Assembly (NCBI GenBank): GCA_026122225.1
Contig: JANEZZ010000470.1
Span: 730,246 to 794,245 of the forward strand
Direction: 5' to 3'
Source: Heloderma charlesbogerti
Lineage: Eukaryota > Chordata > Lepidosauria > Squamata > Helodermatidae
Length of the DNA: 64,000 nt
Numbering within the stretch: position 1 is the stretch's first letter; the number at the start of each line of letters is the position of its first letter. The notes under the pieces are model-generated. The model saw only the letters and a list, made by a program, of their open reading frames with translations. It ran no database searches and was not told the DNA's origin. The position numbers and the translations under genes are program-made. Below are positions 1-11,692 of the stretch, one piece after another.

Positions 1-57
1 TCATGTCTCTCTTTACTCTCCTTTTTTCCAGTTTAAAGGAAATTATATCTACCATCT

Positions 58-73
58 ATCACCTATCTATCAC

Positions 74-128
<55 letters not shown>

Positions 129-130
129 AC
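58..130. repeat. (ATCT)n microsatellite
   Basis: About 17 tandem ATCT units precede V2R exon 2 by 100 bp. Confidence 0.95.
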
Positions 131-232
131 TATCCTTGAAAGGCTCATGGATGAAAGAAGCAGGAATTGAATATTATAGTTTCCTTAAAGACAGGATGAC
201 AATGTGACACATAGCTATATATATTTTCCCAG

Positions 233-524
233 GGAAATAGCAATGAAATTCTGGAACTACCTTTCCTTCTTATTTGCCACCCAGGAGATCAACCAGAATC
301 CCAGGCTCTTACCCAACATCACCCTGGGCTACAACATCCACGACACCTATTTTGATGCAACAATGACGGCTGATGCCTTACTGAGCCTGCTCTCTACTGG
401 GCAGGCAAATGTGCCCAACTACTACTGTGGAAGACAGAAGAACCCATTGGCTGTTCTTGAAGGGTCCAACTCTGATATCTCCATCCAGATTTCATCTGTG
501 TTGGGCATCTACAAAATCCCACAG
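233..524 (+). CDS. V2R exon 2 (start of ligand-binding domain)
   Basis: The exon begins after the acceptor TTTTCCCAG (AG at 231-232) and ends before GTGTGT at 525. It encodes the typical V2R block with [20 protein letters not shown], then [18 protein letters not shown], and ends [12 protein letters not shown], a classic end for V2R exon 2. The 292-bp length and entry in phase 2, leaving in phase 0, fit the family and join to exon 3 in frame. This is the first lobe of the Venus-flytrap (ANF-receptor-like) domain. No stop codon is present. The donor sits in a short GT repeat. Confidence 0.88.
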
Positions 525-688
525 GTGTGTGTGTGTGTAGGAGGTTCATTTCCAAGCTGAGGAACATCCCCTCATAATGGCAATGGGAGACACGTGGGGG
601 TGGTGATCTGGATCCACAATGGGGTACAAAGGGATAATGATCTCCAAGCCCTCAAGCCCCAGTCCCAATCTGTACTGGGGAGCAAACT

Positions 689-1510
689 GAGGGCTCCTCT
701 ACACCAGGTTTTTTTATCCCACAACATTACTGGGGCTCTTGCTTCTGGATTCAATGTGGGATTAAGAACAGCCCTTTACACACAATTCCCCCTTTTTCCC
801 CCAGGAATTTCCTTTATCTGCAAGTTCTATATGTTTCATTATACAGCCATTAGGTGGTGATGTGGTATAGCAGCTGTTATAGCACTACTCCATAAGGTAG
901 GGATGTACAGATTGTGTAAAATCCATTCCGGCTGTGTTTCACAGATTGTCAGGCACCTTTCTTTCCACAGTCTGACCATCGATGGAATCTGATATTTTTT
1001 AGTTCCTTGAATTTGTGTAAATGTGCATTTGCACATAGTCACACATGCAAAATGCGCAATTTTTCCCAAAATGTACAAAATCCCCCAAAATGTGCTTTTT
1101 CATGCTTTACCCTATGAGGAAAAGCACACATTGGGCTATTTATTTAATTAAAATGTTGATGAAATTTATGCAAAATCAGGAAAGTTAGAAAAATGGTCCA
1201 CAAGTCAACAGAATCTGCCCAACAGGGGGATAAGCCAGTCTGCTGTGGAATCTACCAGTCAGATACATCAAAATCCGAACTCAGTTGGTTCTGTTGCAGA
1301 TTTCTCCAATATCTCTGCAATAAGAATACGCAGAGATTGAAATCACCATTTTAAAAGAGCTCATTATCCCCATTACAGATAAAGCCATGGAAATGGTCAC
1401 AAAGCATGGGGCAGGCCCTGGAGGTTGCCAGCTTCATGTAAAGGACCCACAAACCTCCATGATGGACCAATCTCATTCACAGGGGAAAAAAGCCTCATGT
1501 AGACAAGCCC
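689..1510. mobile_element. Older MITE (family with CTCTACAC/TGTAGA ends), host of another insertion
   Basis: The ends AGGGCTCCTCTACACC and ATGTAGACAAGCCCT form an imperfect inverted repeat. The core carries AGTTCTATATGTTTCATTAT and a minor variant of GCCACTAGATGGC. Related copies: 2575-3903, 7255-8057, 17559-17925, 20747-21113, 28548-28936, 52392-52784, 61506-61897. Confidence 0.55.
898..1317. mobile_element. hAT-like MITE, TSD CCATAAGG/CAATAAGA
   Basis: It starts TAGGGATGTACAGATTGTG and ends near CCAATATCTCTG. The flanking octamers agree at 6 of 8 positions. The same family occurs at 10118-10586 and 36376-37500. It is inserted inside an older MITE (689-1510) in V2R intron 2. Confidence 0.6.
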
Positions 1511-2574
1511 TGAATATTTGTGAATGAAAAATTCTGCACACAAGGGCAAATCATGTGCTTAACATCATGTTTATTTTCATGTTAATTGAGATGCATATAG
1601 CTGAAAAGGTAAGGGGGGGCTAAGAGGAAACAGTGAGGGGAGAAGGTAAACTACTTTGTAGCTGTTGGTCATCCAACGAATCAAGTGTGCTCCTATTTTG
1701 GGTTCTGGGTTTTGTTTCTTTGCCATGTTAGACAATGCTGGGAATGCGGGATAAATGGAAACTCCATCAATATAAAGTTTAGCAGACTTATTTTACCTTC
1801 TCCATATTTACCCAATTGGTACCCTGTGGCAAAAATGTCTTTAGCCAGAGCAGGTGGATCAAAAGTTATTATACACCTCTTTAAATATAAGGAATCCAGG
1901 AGTATGTGTACAGTTTTAAGGTTTCTTGAGTGAATTCTGAAGTTCAGCAGCACATTCCAATTATACACAATTCTACTTTTCCCCTACCAACTTGACAGCA
2001 CCCCATTTGGTAAAGGAGATATTTCAAAAGCTACCAGGTCTGGGATTAGAATTAAACTCCCCTTATAGTCCAAATCCTTCAGTTCTACTGTTCCTCTAAA
2101 ACCAGTAGTGCTCAGGGTTTTTGAGAGCTCAATTGCAATGGGGCAAAGCAGTGATAACTGCAGACCTGGAAATATCTTCCTGATTTGCTTCTTGATTTGC
2201 TCTGGCCCTTGGATCCTTAAGAAGCTGTAAGATCTCATCAAGTTGTTCTGTACATCCAACAATAGGGGTTAACTAATCATTTACCAAGAGTCCCAAAAAT
2301 ATTGGTTAAAGTTTTAGCAATTAATAGCACTGGCCTGCCATAGTATCAATAATCGTTGTGCTCACATGATTAGGCTGCAGCCTGGTGTCCTCCTGTCTCT
2401 CTTCATTCTTTTTTCTCCTGGCACTCCTCATTTTCCATCAAGGGAGAAGCCAAAGTTGAATAACAGTTGGAAACAGGGACAGAAAATACCACGGTACTGG
2501 AGCTACCAAGCATAAAGTTGTCAATTTTAGACTGTTTGGAATTTGGGAGAGTTGGAGATGCCACCTGGTCTCTT

Positions 2575-3903
2575 GGAGCATCTCTACACCAGCCTAAAAT
2601 CACACATTTAAAATGGGGCTTTCTGCTTCCATTTTAAATATAGGATCACAGCAGACTCCCTTTACACGCACTTCCTTTCCCCTCTCCTTTTCCCCCTTAT
2701 CTGAGTCTTCCATGTGTTTGATTCTACAGCCACTAGATGGCACTGTGGTTTAGCTCCTCTTCTTGCGGGTCTTCCTCTTTTCATGAGGGAACTCAAGCGG
2801 AAATGAAGCACTGTAATTTGATAGCTCATTATCTCTGATCTTTTAAAAAATGGAATAAAGGTCATTTAGTGCGGGAGATGCCCTGGAGTAGCGATGTACA
2901 AATGTTCCGCCACGGATTTCGGTGGCGGAACGGCCCACCCCCCCGGGATGGGACTTACCTGGGGCGGATCTTCCTGGAAGTGCGGCTCCGTCGGCGGTTC
3001 GGTGGTGGCGGCTCCGGCGGCCGGTCTTTCAACCAGCTGCCGCTGCCGCCATTTCCAAGGTTTTTTTTAAAAAAAGTGATAGGCTACGTAAAGATTTACA
3101 TAGCCTATCACAGCTAAATTTTAAAGAACACCGTGATAGGCTACGTAAATGTTTACGTAGCCTATCATGGCTGATTAAAAAAAACAAAAAACCCCCGCGC
3201 GTATGCAAATGGCGGCGCCCATGGGCGCCGCCATTTGTGTTCCTTATTTTGGCACGTCTTAGTCTATATAAACATTTATGTAGACTACGGCGAAAATAAG
3301 GGGAACGCAAATAGCGTAGACGCTACGCTATTTGCGTTCCCCTTATTTTCGCCATAGTCTACGTAAATGTTTACGTAGACTAAGACATGCCAAAATAAGG
3401 AACGCAAATGGCGGCGCCCATGGGCGCCGCCATTTGTGCACGTGCGTGTTTTTTTTTTAATCAGCCGTGATAGGCTATGTAAACATTTACATAGGCTATC
3501 ACGGCTGACTGCAGGGATGCAAACGGCAGTGGCTATGGCCGCCGCCATTTGCGTCCCTGCTAGCCAGCGGCCGGATGTCCGGCCGCTGGTGGAGCTGGCC
3601 AGCGGCTCTGCAGAATCCCTGCGGAGCACAGCCGGCCGGCCAGGATTTGGGAGGAGGAGGGACGGAGCGCCTCCCCCCCCGGCCAGAATTTCGGGGGGAG
3701 GGATGGAGCGCCTCCCCCCTGGCCAGAATTTTGGGGGGAGGGACGGAGCACCTCCCCCCCAGCATCAGCATAATCCGTGAACAGGTAAGTGACTTTCGTA
3801 CATCCCTACCCTGGAGGTTGACGATGTCATCTAAAGGACCCTCAAACGTCTGTGAGTAATCAATCTCAATAGCAGGATAAAAGCTCCATGTGAAGAAGCC
3901 CTT
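2575..3903. mobile_element. MITE with perfect 8-bp TSD GGTCTCTT, hosting a foldback element
   Basis: The left octamer is 2567-2574 and the right 3904-3911, both GGTCTCTT. Ends are GGAGCATCTCTACACC and ATGTGAAGAAGCCCTT. Removing the nested element 2889-3808 gives about a 0.4-kb MITE, the same as the uninterrupted copy at 61506-61897. Confidence 0.7.
2889..3808. mobile_element. Foldback hAT-like element, copy 1 (920 bp), TSD CCCTGGAG
   Basis: It begins TAGCGATGTAC and ends TTTCGTACATCCCTA, with CCCTGGAG at 2881-2888 and 3809-3816. It holds three GTGATAGGCTACGTAAAT-type palindromes (near 3077, 3132, 3467), two GTCTACGTAAA palindromes around a GGGGAACGCAAATAGCG palindrome, and flanking GGCGGCGCCCATGGGCGCCG palindromes. 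The open frames that cover it are a by-product of GC-rich palindromes. Confidence 0.85.
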
Positions 3904-4289
3904 GGTCTCTTTTTCTTGTTATACATTCATAGACCCATGATAAAAAAAACCAGACAGTGCCATTCTGTAGCCACTCGATAAGGACTGATAAAACTCAGCA
4001 GACGAGCGAGGAGGAATTTCACAAAAATTCTACAGCTTGTGTATATAAAGTCTGTCAAAAGCATTCAAACCACAGTCCAAGCTCTGAGAGCTTTCACATT
4101 ATCTCCTCGCAGCTGATAGTGACTTGAGTAAATTAAACCTTGGAGCAACCAAAATACATTTGGATCTTCTAACACTAGCTTAAACAAAGAATAAAAATTG
4201 AGCTGAACAATTTTAAAACACTTTGTAACCATTTAAAAACAATTAAAGATTTAAACCTCAAATAAACTGAGGAGCAAAAAGAAGGGCTG

Positions 4290-5095
4290 CTTTTCACCTC
4301 ACCATTTTCCCGGAAGTCCAGGGGAGCTGTGTTATTTACATCTGTGGATAGAACTGGGAAATTCCCTCTGGAGTGGGCAGTGGCCATTGCAGTGCCTATT
4401 TATAAGAAAGGCAACCGGTCAGATCCCGAGAACTACCACCTTATAAATATTTGGATGTTATTAGCAAATTATATGCAAGACATCTTTTAGATAAGTTAGA
4501 AAACTGGGTGTTTGAGGAGAATATCCTAGCTGAGAAACAAGCAGGCCTTCGATGTGGCGGATCCACAGTTGACCACTGGTTTTTATTACAACGCTTGGTG
4601 GGGTTATTATAACACATCTCCCCCTCATCATTCTCCTTTTGCTGCATTTGTACATCTTTGAGCAACTTTCCACTCTATATCTAGACTCCGCCTTTAGCAT
4701 CAATTGGCACTATGAAATGTGAGTCACCCGTTGCTCAGGAGAATACAGGGGTTGTATGAGAATTCTAGTCTGCACGTGACAGTCACTTCGGATGGAGACC
4801 ATTCAGATCCTATCGTTGTAAATGAAAGAGTATGTCAGGGATGCTTATTAGCACCTCTATTATCTAATTTATACCTTCATGACATAGTCCTTCTCTTAGC
4901 CAGTTCAGATCTTTCCCCTCCTCGTTTAAAGGTGGGGATGCACAGGATGCAAAAGGCTTTAAGTTCATATGGTGTTAGGGAAGCCCTACAGGTTAATTAT
5001 GATAAAACTAACACTCTAGCTTTAGGCAAAAGGAAGAAGTATTATCAATGGCAGCTAGATAACCAGCTGCTTGGCCTACGTCAATAAGTATAAAT
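4290..5095 (+). mobile_element. Decayed non-LTR retrotransposon reverse transcriptase
   Basis: Translated pieces in shifting frames spell a reverse transcriptase: PIYKKGNRSDPENY near 4400, QAGLR-like near 4540, then an open stretch 4719-5087 with VCQGCLLAPLLSNLYLHDIV, SYGVREALQVNYDKTNTLAL. The YADD catalytic core is missing: the sequence jumps from LHDI to VLLLASSDL, so a short internal deletion removed it. Several stops and frameshifts are present. The clade was not determined. A CR1 tail in the opposite orientation follows directly. Confidence 0.7.
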
Positions 5096-5103
5096 ACCTG
5101 GGA

Positions 5104-5470
5104 ATCATAGAATCGTAGAATCATAGAATAGTAGGGTTGGAAGAGGCCCATAAGACCCTCAAGTCCAACCCCCTGCTCAATGCAGGAATCCAAGCCAGAG
5201 CATCCCTGACAGATGGCTGTCCAGCCTCATCTTGAAGGCCTCCAGTGTGGGAGAGCCCACCACCTCCCTAGGTCATGGGTTCCATTGTCGTCTTGCTCGA
5301 ACAGTCAGGAAGTTTTTCCTGATGTTCAGCCGGAATCTGGTTTCCTGTCACTTGAGCCCATGATTCCGTGTCCTCCACTCTGCAATGATTGAGAAGATGA
5401 TTGTCCTTCCACTGAGAAGGCAATGATGATTGTCCTTCCTCTCTGTGACAACCTTTCAATTACTTGAAAA
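5104..5470 (-). mobile_element. CR1 LINE 3' end, antisense
   Basis: It starts with the CR1-type terminal repeats seen in reverse (GAATCATAGAATC repeats) and continues with the well-known 3' region, including AATGCAGGAATCC and GATGGCTGTCCAGCCTCATC. Other copies in the window lie at 27790-28488, 34600-34903 and 59770-60108. Confidence 0.8.
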
Positions 5471-5520
5471 GTATTTAAAGTGTCGTGACACCATTAATTT
5501 GGTCAGATTTCTCTTCCAAC

Positions 5521-5779
5521 TAGGGATGTGCGAACCCACCCTCCTCTGGGTTATCTGGGTGCCCATCCAGCCCCTGCCCCCGTTCTCCAGTCCCCCATTT
5601 TCACACACACAAATATGTGCATGTTTGTGATTGCCATTTCATTTTTCAAAAAATGGCAACCATGGAGCTCGGTGAGGCTGCTGGGGTGCATGCGGGCCAC
5701 TCGCTGAGCAGGGCTCAGGGATGCGGGCGGGGGGTTCTGCCGGATTCACAGACAGAATCAGGCGCCTGCACCATCCCTA
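5521..5779. mobile_element. Small hAT-like MITE (259 bp), perfect 8-bp TSD CTTCCAAC
   Basis: It begins TAGGGATGTGCG and ends CACCATCCCTA, with CTTCCAAC on both sides. The inverted counterpart at 59465-59723 sits at the same position of the same surrounding sequence. It differs internally from the palindromic foldback family. Confidence 0.7.
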
Positions 5780-5877
5780 CTTCCAACCCTTTCCTAATTA
5801 TCCCTAGAATAGAATTCTTCCTTGTTCACAGCTGCCATAAACTGGGTTGAAGTTTTCATTTAGTTACTCATCATGAC

Positions 5878-6800
5878 CCTCATCATGCAGGAATCTGTCA
5901 AAGCATCCCTGAAAGATGGCTGTCCAGCCTCGTCTTGAATGCCTCCAATGTGGGAGACCCCACTACCTAGGGATGTCAGAGAATTCCACCACAGATCTTG
6001 GTGAGGCCAAATGCCAGTGCATTTGGCCCCCTGAAAACCATGGTGGAATGAAGCCCCCCACCCCCCCACCCCAACAAAGGCATGCAAAATGGAGCACTTA
6101 CCTGCTGCTGTCCGCACTGACTTGCGAATGGTGGCTGTGTTTGCGGCCGCCATTCGCTTATAGCTGTGATAGGCTACGTAAATAATTACGTAGCCTATCA
6201 TGACTAATGCAGGGACACCATTTGCATCCCTGTGGAAGCCGTGATAGGCTATGTAAGTATTTACGTAGCCTATCACGGCTTAACTAAGGGAACGCAAATG
6301 GCAGCAGCTACAGCTGCCGCCATTTGCGTCTGCTGTTGTTGTTGTTTTTTCCGTGATATGCTATGTAAATATTTACATAGCCTATCATGGCAAAATACAG
6401 GGACACAAATGGCAGCGGCTACGGCAGCCGCCATTTGCATCCCTGCAGGCTGCCCAGCGGCCAGATATCCGGCTGTGGGAGGCCCCAGCCGGCACCTCTG
6501 CGGAATCTCTGCAGAGCGGAGCCGGCCGGAGAGAATTTCGGGGGCAGGGGCAGAGCGCCTCCCCCCCCATGAATGTCACCCTTCAAAAAGGTAAGTGACT
6601 TTCATACATACCTAACACTACATCCCTAAGTCACGGGTTCCATTGTCGTATTGCTCTAACAGTCAGGATGTTTTTCCTGATGTTCAGCCAGAATCTGGCT
6701 TCCTGTCACTTGAGCCCATTATTCTGCATCCTGCACTTTGGGATGATCGAGAAGAGATCCTGGCCTTCCTTTCTTTGACAATGACATTCAAAAGTTCAGG
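5878..6800 (-). mobile_element. CR1 3' fragment, antisense, split by a foldback element
   Basis: CR1 sequence runs to about 5967, is interrupted by the element at 5968-6615, and resumes AAGTCACGGGTTCCATTGTC through about 6800. It has no coding capacity. Confidence 0.7.
5968..6615. mobile_element. Foldback hAT-like element, copy 2 (~650 bp), TSD CACTACCT/CACTACAT
   Basis: It starts TAGGGATGTCAGAGAATTCC and ends ACTTTCATACATACCTAA. It has three GTGATAGGCTACGTAA palindromes (near 6166, 6240, 6353) and interleaved CAAATGGCAGC palindromes. It lies inside a CR1 fragment, whose sequence continues on the other side. Confidence 0.8.
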
Positions 6801-7668
6801 ATCCTGGTCCGAAGGCTTGAAAGCAACACTTTTACAGCAAATTTACTGTATATTGCCTGGACTCTGTGAAATGTTTTAAAAGTCCCCTATGAAATGCTTT
6901 AATTAGCTTTGTTATAATCTCCCCTCCCTAATATTTCTTATTTTGGTGCTACTTCTTGTTTAAGAGGGTTTTATTAAGTTTCTGTATTCATATAGCCTGA
7001 TTGGTCAAGAAGCAATAATCTGAAAGTGATTTACCTTCTAAGAGGTATAATCTAGCCAGATCCCAGTAATATCTGATGAAGAATGGCTAAGTTATTGAAG
7101 AAGCTTGCCCATTTTGCATTGATATCCATTGACAGGGTCCCTGTGGGAGGAGGTAGAATGTGTGAACAGAGGAATCAGGCAAGCCCTATTCCCGCCAAAG
7201 GTCCACCTTGCAACAGATGGGACCTATGTACATCAGAAGAACTATGAACTACCAGTGGCTGGATTCCTTCCGGGATTGAGATGGCCATTTACATGCACTC
7301 CCCTTCTTTTTTTCTCAGAGATGTCCTTTATTTGCAAGTTCTATATGTTTCATTATACAACCATTAGATGGGGTGGTGGTATAGCAGCTGTTACAGCGCA
7401 ACTCCATAAGTACACGGAGGGATCCAAATTACCATTTTAAAATAGCTCATTATCCCTATTACAAATAAAGCTGTGGAAATGGTTACAAAGTATGGGAGAA
7501 GCCCTGGATGGTAAAGAGTTCACATAGGCTTCCTTCACAGGGAACATTTATAGTGGAATCAAGATTGGTTACTCACTGAAGATTGCAGGTCATTTTCATG
7601 ATATCATCATCCTCTGGTGCCTCTCCTGCCATATTTTGGATTTATTCCACAATAATTTAACTCACTGA

Positions 7669-7720
<52 letters not shown>
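7669..7720. repeat. (AT)n microsatellite
   Basis: About 25 AT units in V2R intron 2. Confidence 0.95.
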
Positions 7721-7721
<1 letters not shown>

Positions 7722-8404
7722 AATATATGCCGCTATGAAAGAGCATGTGAAGGAAGCATCCTTCCTGTCCTGAATACTGCAATATTGCTGCAGTGTTGCA
7801 TTGCCATCTGCTGGCCATATAAATAAAACATAAGGAACTTCCCCCGCAAAGAAAACAGCCTGAAAAAACAAGGCAGGGGGAGGCAAGGGGAAGGCACATG
7901 TATTGTGACCATCATGATTCTGGAAGGACACCGCAAGAAGAAAGCTTGGTAAAGGGCACAACTTTGCTTCATATGATGGAGCTCATAAAGGACCCACAAA
8001 TATCTGTGAGTAACCAATCTCTATCGCAGGCTAAAACCCTCATGTAGAGAAGCCCTGAATATTTGTGAATGAAAAACCTTGCACACAAGGGCAACCCATG
8101 TGTTTAACATCATGTTTAATTGGGTAAACTACTTTGCAGCTCTTGTTCACTCTAAGAATCAAGTGTGCTCCTGTTTTCGGTTCTGCGTTTAGTTTCTTTG
8201 CCATGCTAGACAATGCTGAGAATGTGGGATGAAGTTTAGCAGAGATAATTTGCCTTCTAAGAGGCATAATCTAGTCAGATCTCAGAAATATCCAATGAAA
8301 AATGGCTGAGTTATTGAAGATGCTTGCATATTTTGTATTGATGTCCGCTGATAGGGGTCCTGTGGAGGGAGGTACAATGTGTGAACAGAGGAACCAGGAG
8401 TATT

Positions 8405-8850
8405 GGCCCCAGGTGTGTAACCGAGTCAGCTGTAGTGTTAGAGGGGCCTAGAGATCCATAATGCTTGCTTAAGTTCATTATTGGTGCAATTCCCTTGCTA
8501 GTAGGCCTCTGAGCATGTTGAGGTGAGTCAAAGGCCGATATCAAGATGTGCCTGGGAAGCAAAGTTTGTTTGTCTAAAGCTGCCGGTGGCTGTGCCTTAG
8601 AACCAAACATTTCTAGTCTATGCTGAGAATGAACGCTAGATGGCGCTTGCTGCTGTCATGCTGCCTCATTGCTAAGATGTATGATATAAAACCCATTGTA
8701 CCCCATGGCTCTGGGTTCAGAGAAGTGGTCTGATCCAACCATTGGGTATGCCTGTGTGCTGTAAGTTACACAATAAAGTACTCCTTGTAAGTAAACATGG
8801 GTCTAATTTATCACTATCTTGGCACCTTGAAATTAAGAGGTCAAAGCCCA
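8405..8850 (+). mobile_element. Possible solo LTR of an endogenous retrovirus
   Basis: It starts around TGTAGTGTTAGAGG and has a TATA-like GATATAAAACCC at about 8683, a CTCTGGGTTCAG stretch and a polyadenylation signal AATAAA at about 8772. It interrupts a tandemly duplicated intron segment (7020-7240 against 8250-8935). No internal viral genes are present. The ends are not fixed. Confidence 0.4.
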
Positions 8851-9031
8851 TGGCTGGGGCAATATACCAGGCAAGCCTTATCCATGCCAAAGGGTCCATC
8901 TTGCAACAGATGGGACCTATGTTCATCATAACAACAATGATGGTTCCGGTCATTATAAATTCATGTGGGGTAACATATATTTGAGCTTTGATCTGAAACA
9001 AAATACATTAGTCTCTTCTTTTCTTTACTAG

Positions 9032-9838
9032 ATCTCCTATGGCTTTGTTTCTCATGATCTAAAGGATAAAACCCAGTTCTCTTTTTTCTACCGGGTGTTC
9101 CCAAGAGATGAATACCTGTACCTGAAGATTGTCAAACTGCTCCTGCATTTCAGGTGGACGATGACTGGTCTCTTTGCTCCAGACACTGACAATGGAGAGA
9201 TGTTCGTAAAGATGTTGACGCCTGAGCTCATCAGAAAGGGTGTTTGTGTTGTTTTCTCAGATATCGTCCCTGCACTGAATACAGTAGAAATCCGGCTCCG
9301 CCATTCTTCATTCCACAGGTGGCCACAACAAGTGAATGTCTATGTTTACTATGCAGAGACTATTTCCTTCTTAGAAATAATACTTCATATGCACTCAGTA
9401 ATTGAAAAGTTTATGCAACCCACTGTAGGGAAAGTCTGGATCACAACTGTTTTGTGGGACATCAACTTTGAGTTGATATATAGTAAGTTCTTTTTAGAGA
9501 GTATCCATGGTATTTTTTCCTTCTTCATCCCAACCACGAAAACAACCCATTTAGTTGATCTTCAGCCCCTTCTGTCTGCTATCATGCAGTTTGGGGAGAA
9601 AGCATTTAGTTGCTCATACTCAAAGCACACATTGTTTGTGAAAGGATGGACAAGATGCACAGAGAGTGAGGAACTGGAGGCTCTGCCCCAAGAGGACATG
9701 GAAAGAATCCTGTCTATAGACAACTACATGATTTACAACACTGTCCATGTTGTGGCTCATGCCTTAGATGCAGCTTATTCATCCAGATCTAAGAGGATGG
9801 CGGTGGAGGGCAGAGGCAGGCTGTTACAGCCATGGCAG
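9032..9838 (+). CDS. V2R exon 3 (main ligand-binding domain)
   Basis: The acceptor is TTTCTTTACTAG (AG at 9030-9031) and the donor is CAG|GTATTC. The 807 bp encode 269 codons with no stop: ISYGFVSHDLKDKTQFSFFY, then a FRWTMTGLFAPDTDNGE segment and YNTVHVVAHALDAAYSSRSK near the end, finishing LLQPWQ. All of these are hallmarks of V2R exon 3. The length matches the usual roughly 800 bp. It encodes most of both lobes of the extracellular flytrap. The exon itself looks intact and well conserved, so inactivation of the gene, if real, is not old. Confidence 0.92.
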
Positions 9839-10117
9839 GTATTCCCTTTTCCCTCACAGATATGCATGCTGAGTCTGTTGTACAATTCCAGAATCATTGC
9901 CTTCGATTGACAATTTGATAGAATGTCAAATCTAGTGCTTGGATGAAATGTGTTTTTATAGAGCAAACCCAGTTGCAAAACTCCCTGATCGGGTCCAGCT
10001 TTTTGCCCCCTTCCGTGACCTCAGAAAACTCAGCCCGTCTGGTCATTGCCCCATCAATGGCACCACCATAGACAGCTGCACCTGGGTTCTCTGTGGCCCA
10101 TTTCCCATGCTCCATGT

Positions 10118-10586
10118 TAGGGATGTATGGATTTTGTAAAATCTATTTCATCTACATTTTGTGGTTCGTCAGGTGCCTTTCATTCCATCATCTGCTCATT
10201 CCCAGAATCGGATTTCCCCCTCCCCAATTTCCCGAATTTTCACAAATTCACATTCACGCAAATTCAAACTTGTGAAAATGCACCCCCCAATGCACAAATC
10301 CTCCCCAAAATATACAAATCCCTCCCAAATGTGCATGTTCATGCTTTAGTCCGTGCTGAAAATGCACCTTTGGGGCTGGTGTTGTTGTTGTTTTTAATGT
10401 AAATTTACATGTTTCTCTACAACTAAATGTGAGTAAGAGTCAATAAAGTGTTTGTTTTTTTTTAACGTCCACAAGTCTGTGAAATCTGTACACCTTCAGA
10501 GAAGCTGGTCTATTGCAGAATCTGCAGTTCAGATTAATAGAAATCCAAAGCTAACTGATTCCTTTGCACATTTGTCTGACATCCCG
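10118..10586. mobile_element. hAT-like MITE in V2R intron 3
   Basis: It opens TTAGGGATGTATGGATTTTG and closes TTTGTCTGACATCCC. It is similar to 898-1317 and to 36376-37500. Flanks GCTCCATG and GCTCCAGG agree at 7 of 8 positions, one base off the assumed end. Confidence 0.55.
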
Positions 10587-10744
10587 GCTCCAGGGTGGCC
10601 ATGAGACTCCTTATGGCCTCACGTCACCATCTGCATGGGAGTTCCCTTACACTGGGGGCCTTTCTACTTCCTGGGGCCAACTTAGCCATACTGTGGCATG
10701 TCACTCCCTCCTCTAATTATTTATTTACTTTATTTACATATTAC

Positions 10745-11684
10745 TAGAAATGTACAAAAGTCACTTACCTTTTCACGGATGTAATCCGCGGTGGGGGGGA
10801 GGCGCTCCATCCCTCCCCCTGGAATCCTCAACGGGGGGGGAGGTGATCCGGTCCTCCCCCCCGGAATCCTGCCCAGCTGGCTCCGCTCCACTGCAGCTCC
10901 GCGGAGCAGCCGGCCAGGGCCATCTGCAGCCGGATTTCCGACTGCGGACGGGCTGCTGCGGACGCAAATGGCGGCTGCCGTAGCGGCCGCCATTTGGGTC
11001 CAGCCAGGGTGCAGTGATAGGCTGCATAAGTATTTATGTAGTCTATCATGGCAGGCGAAAAAAACACACCAGCGTACGGAAATGGCGGCGGCTACGGCGG
11101 CCGCCATTTACGTTCCATATTTTTCGCTGTTTTATCCTACATAAATATTTACGTAGGCTATTACGGCGAAAAAAAAAGGGGAATGCAAATAGCATAGTGG
11201 GCGCTATTTGCGTTCTTTTTTTTGCCATTTTATCCTACATAAATATTTACGTAGGCTATTACGGCAAAAAAAAAAAGGAATGCAAATAGCGCCCACTACG
11301 CTATTTGCGTTCCCCTGTTTTTCGCCGTTAGAGCCATAAATATTTATGTAGTATAAAACGGCGAAAAATAGGGAATGCAAATGGCAGCCACTGTAGCCGC
11401 CGCCATTTGCATACGTGTTGTTGTTGCTGTTGTTTTGGCTTGCCGTGATAGGCTACGTAAATACTTACATAGCCTATCACGGCTATGATGGAGAAGTGAA
11501 TGGCAGCCGCAGGGCGGCCGCCAGTCGCAAGTCAGCACGGATGGCAGCAGGTGAGTGCTCCATTTCGCGTGCCTTTCGTGGGTTGGGGGCTCGGCTCCTC
11601 CTGCCTTTCGTGGGTTGGGGGGCTGGGGCTTTGTTCCACCATGGATTTCACCGAGATCCATGGCAGAATTCTCTGATGTCTCTA
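10745..11684. mobile_element. Foldback hAT-like element, copy 3 (940 bp), perfect TSD CATATTAC
   Basis: It starts TAGAAATGTACAAAAGTCAC and ends TCTGATGTCTCTA, with CATATTAC at 10737-10744 and 11685-11692. It contains GTGATAGGCT palindromes near 11012 and 11446, and three TACATAAATATTTACGTAGG-type palindromes near 11130, 11235 and 11330 flanked by poly-A tracts. Confidence 0.85.
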
Positions 11685-11692
11685 CATATTAC

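Larger units (their letters stand above)
7020..8935 (+). repeat. Diverged tandem duplication inside V2R intron 2
   Basis: 7041-7240 matches 8261-8400 plus 8865-8935 (for example CAACAGATGGGACCTATGT), and 7255-8240 matches 690-1745. Blocks of about 1.0-1.2 kb of the intron have therefore been copied, later disrupted by a microsatellite and a possible LTR. Confidence 0.55.

Noticed and set aside
2869..3780. Several overlapping open frames of 80-125 codons on both strands
   Set aside because: They lie in a foldback element; GC-rich palindromes lack stops in many frames. Their products are Arg/Pro/Ala-rich with mirrored repeats and match no domain. The same holds for those at 10730-11660, 33153-33516, 38452-39487, 45089-46556 and 55513-58317.
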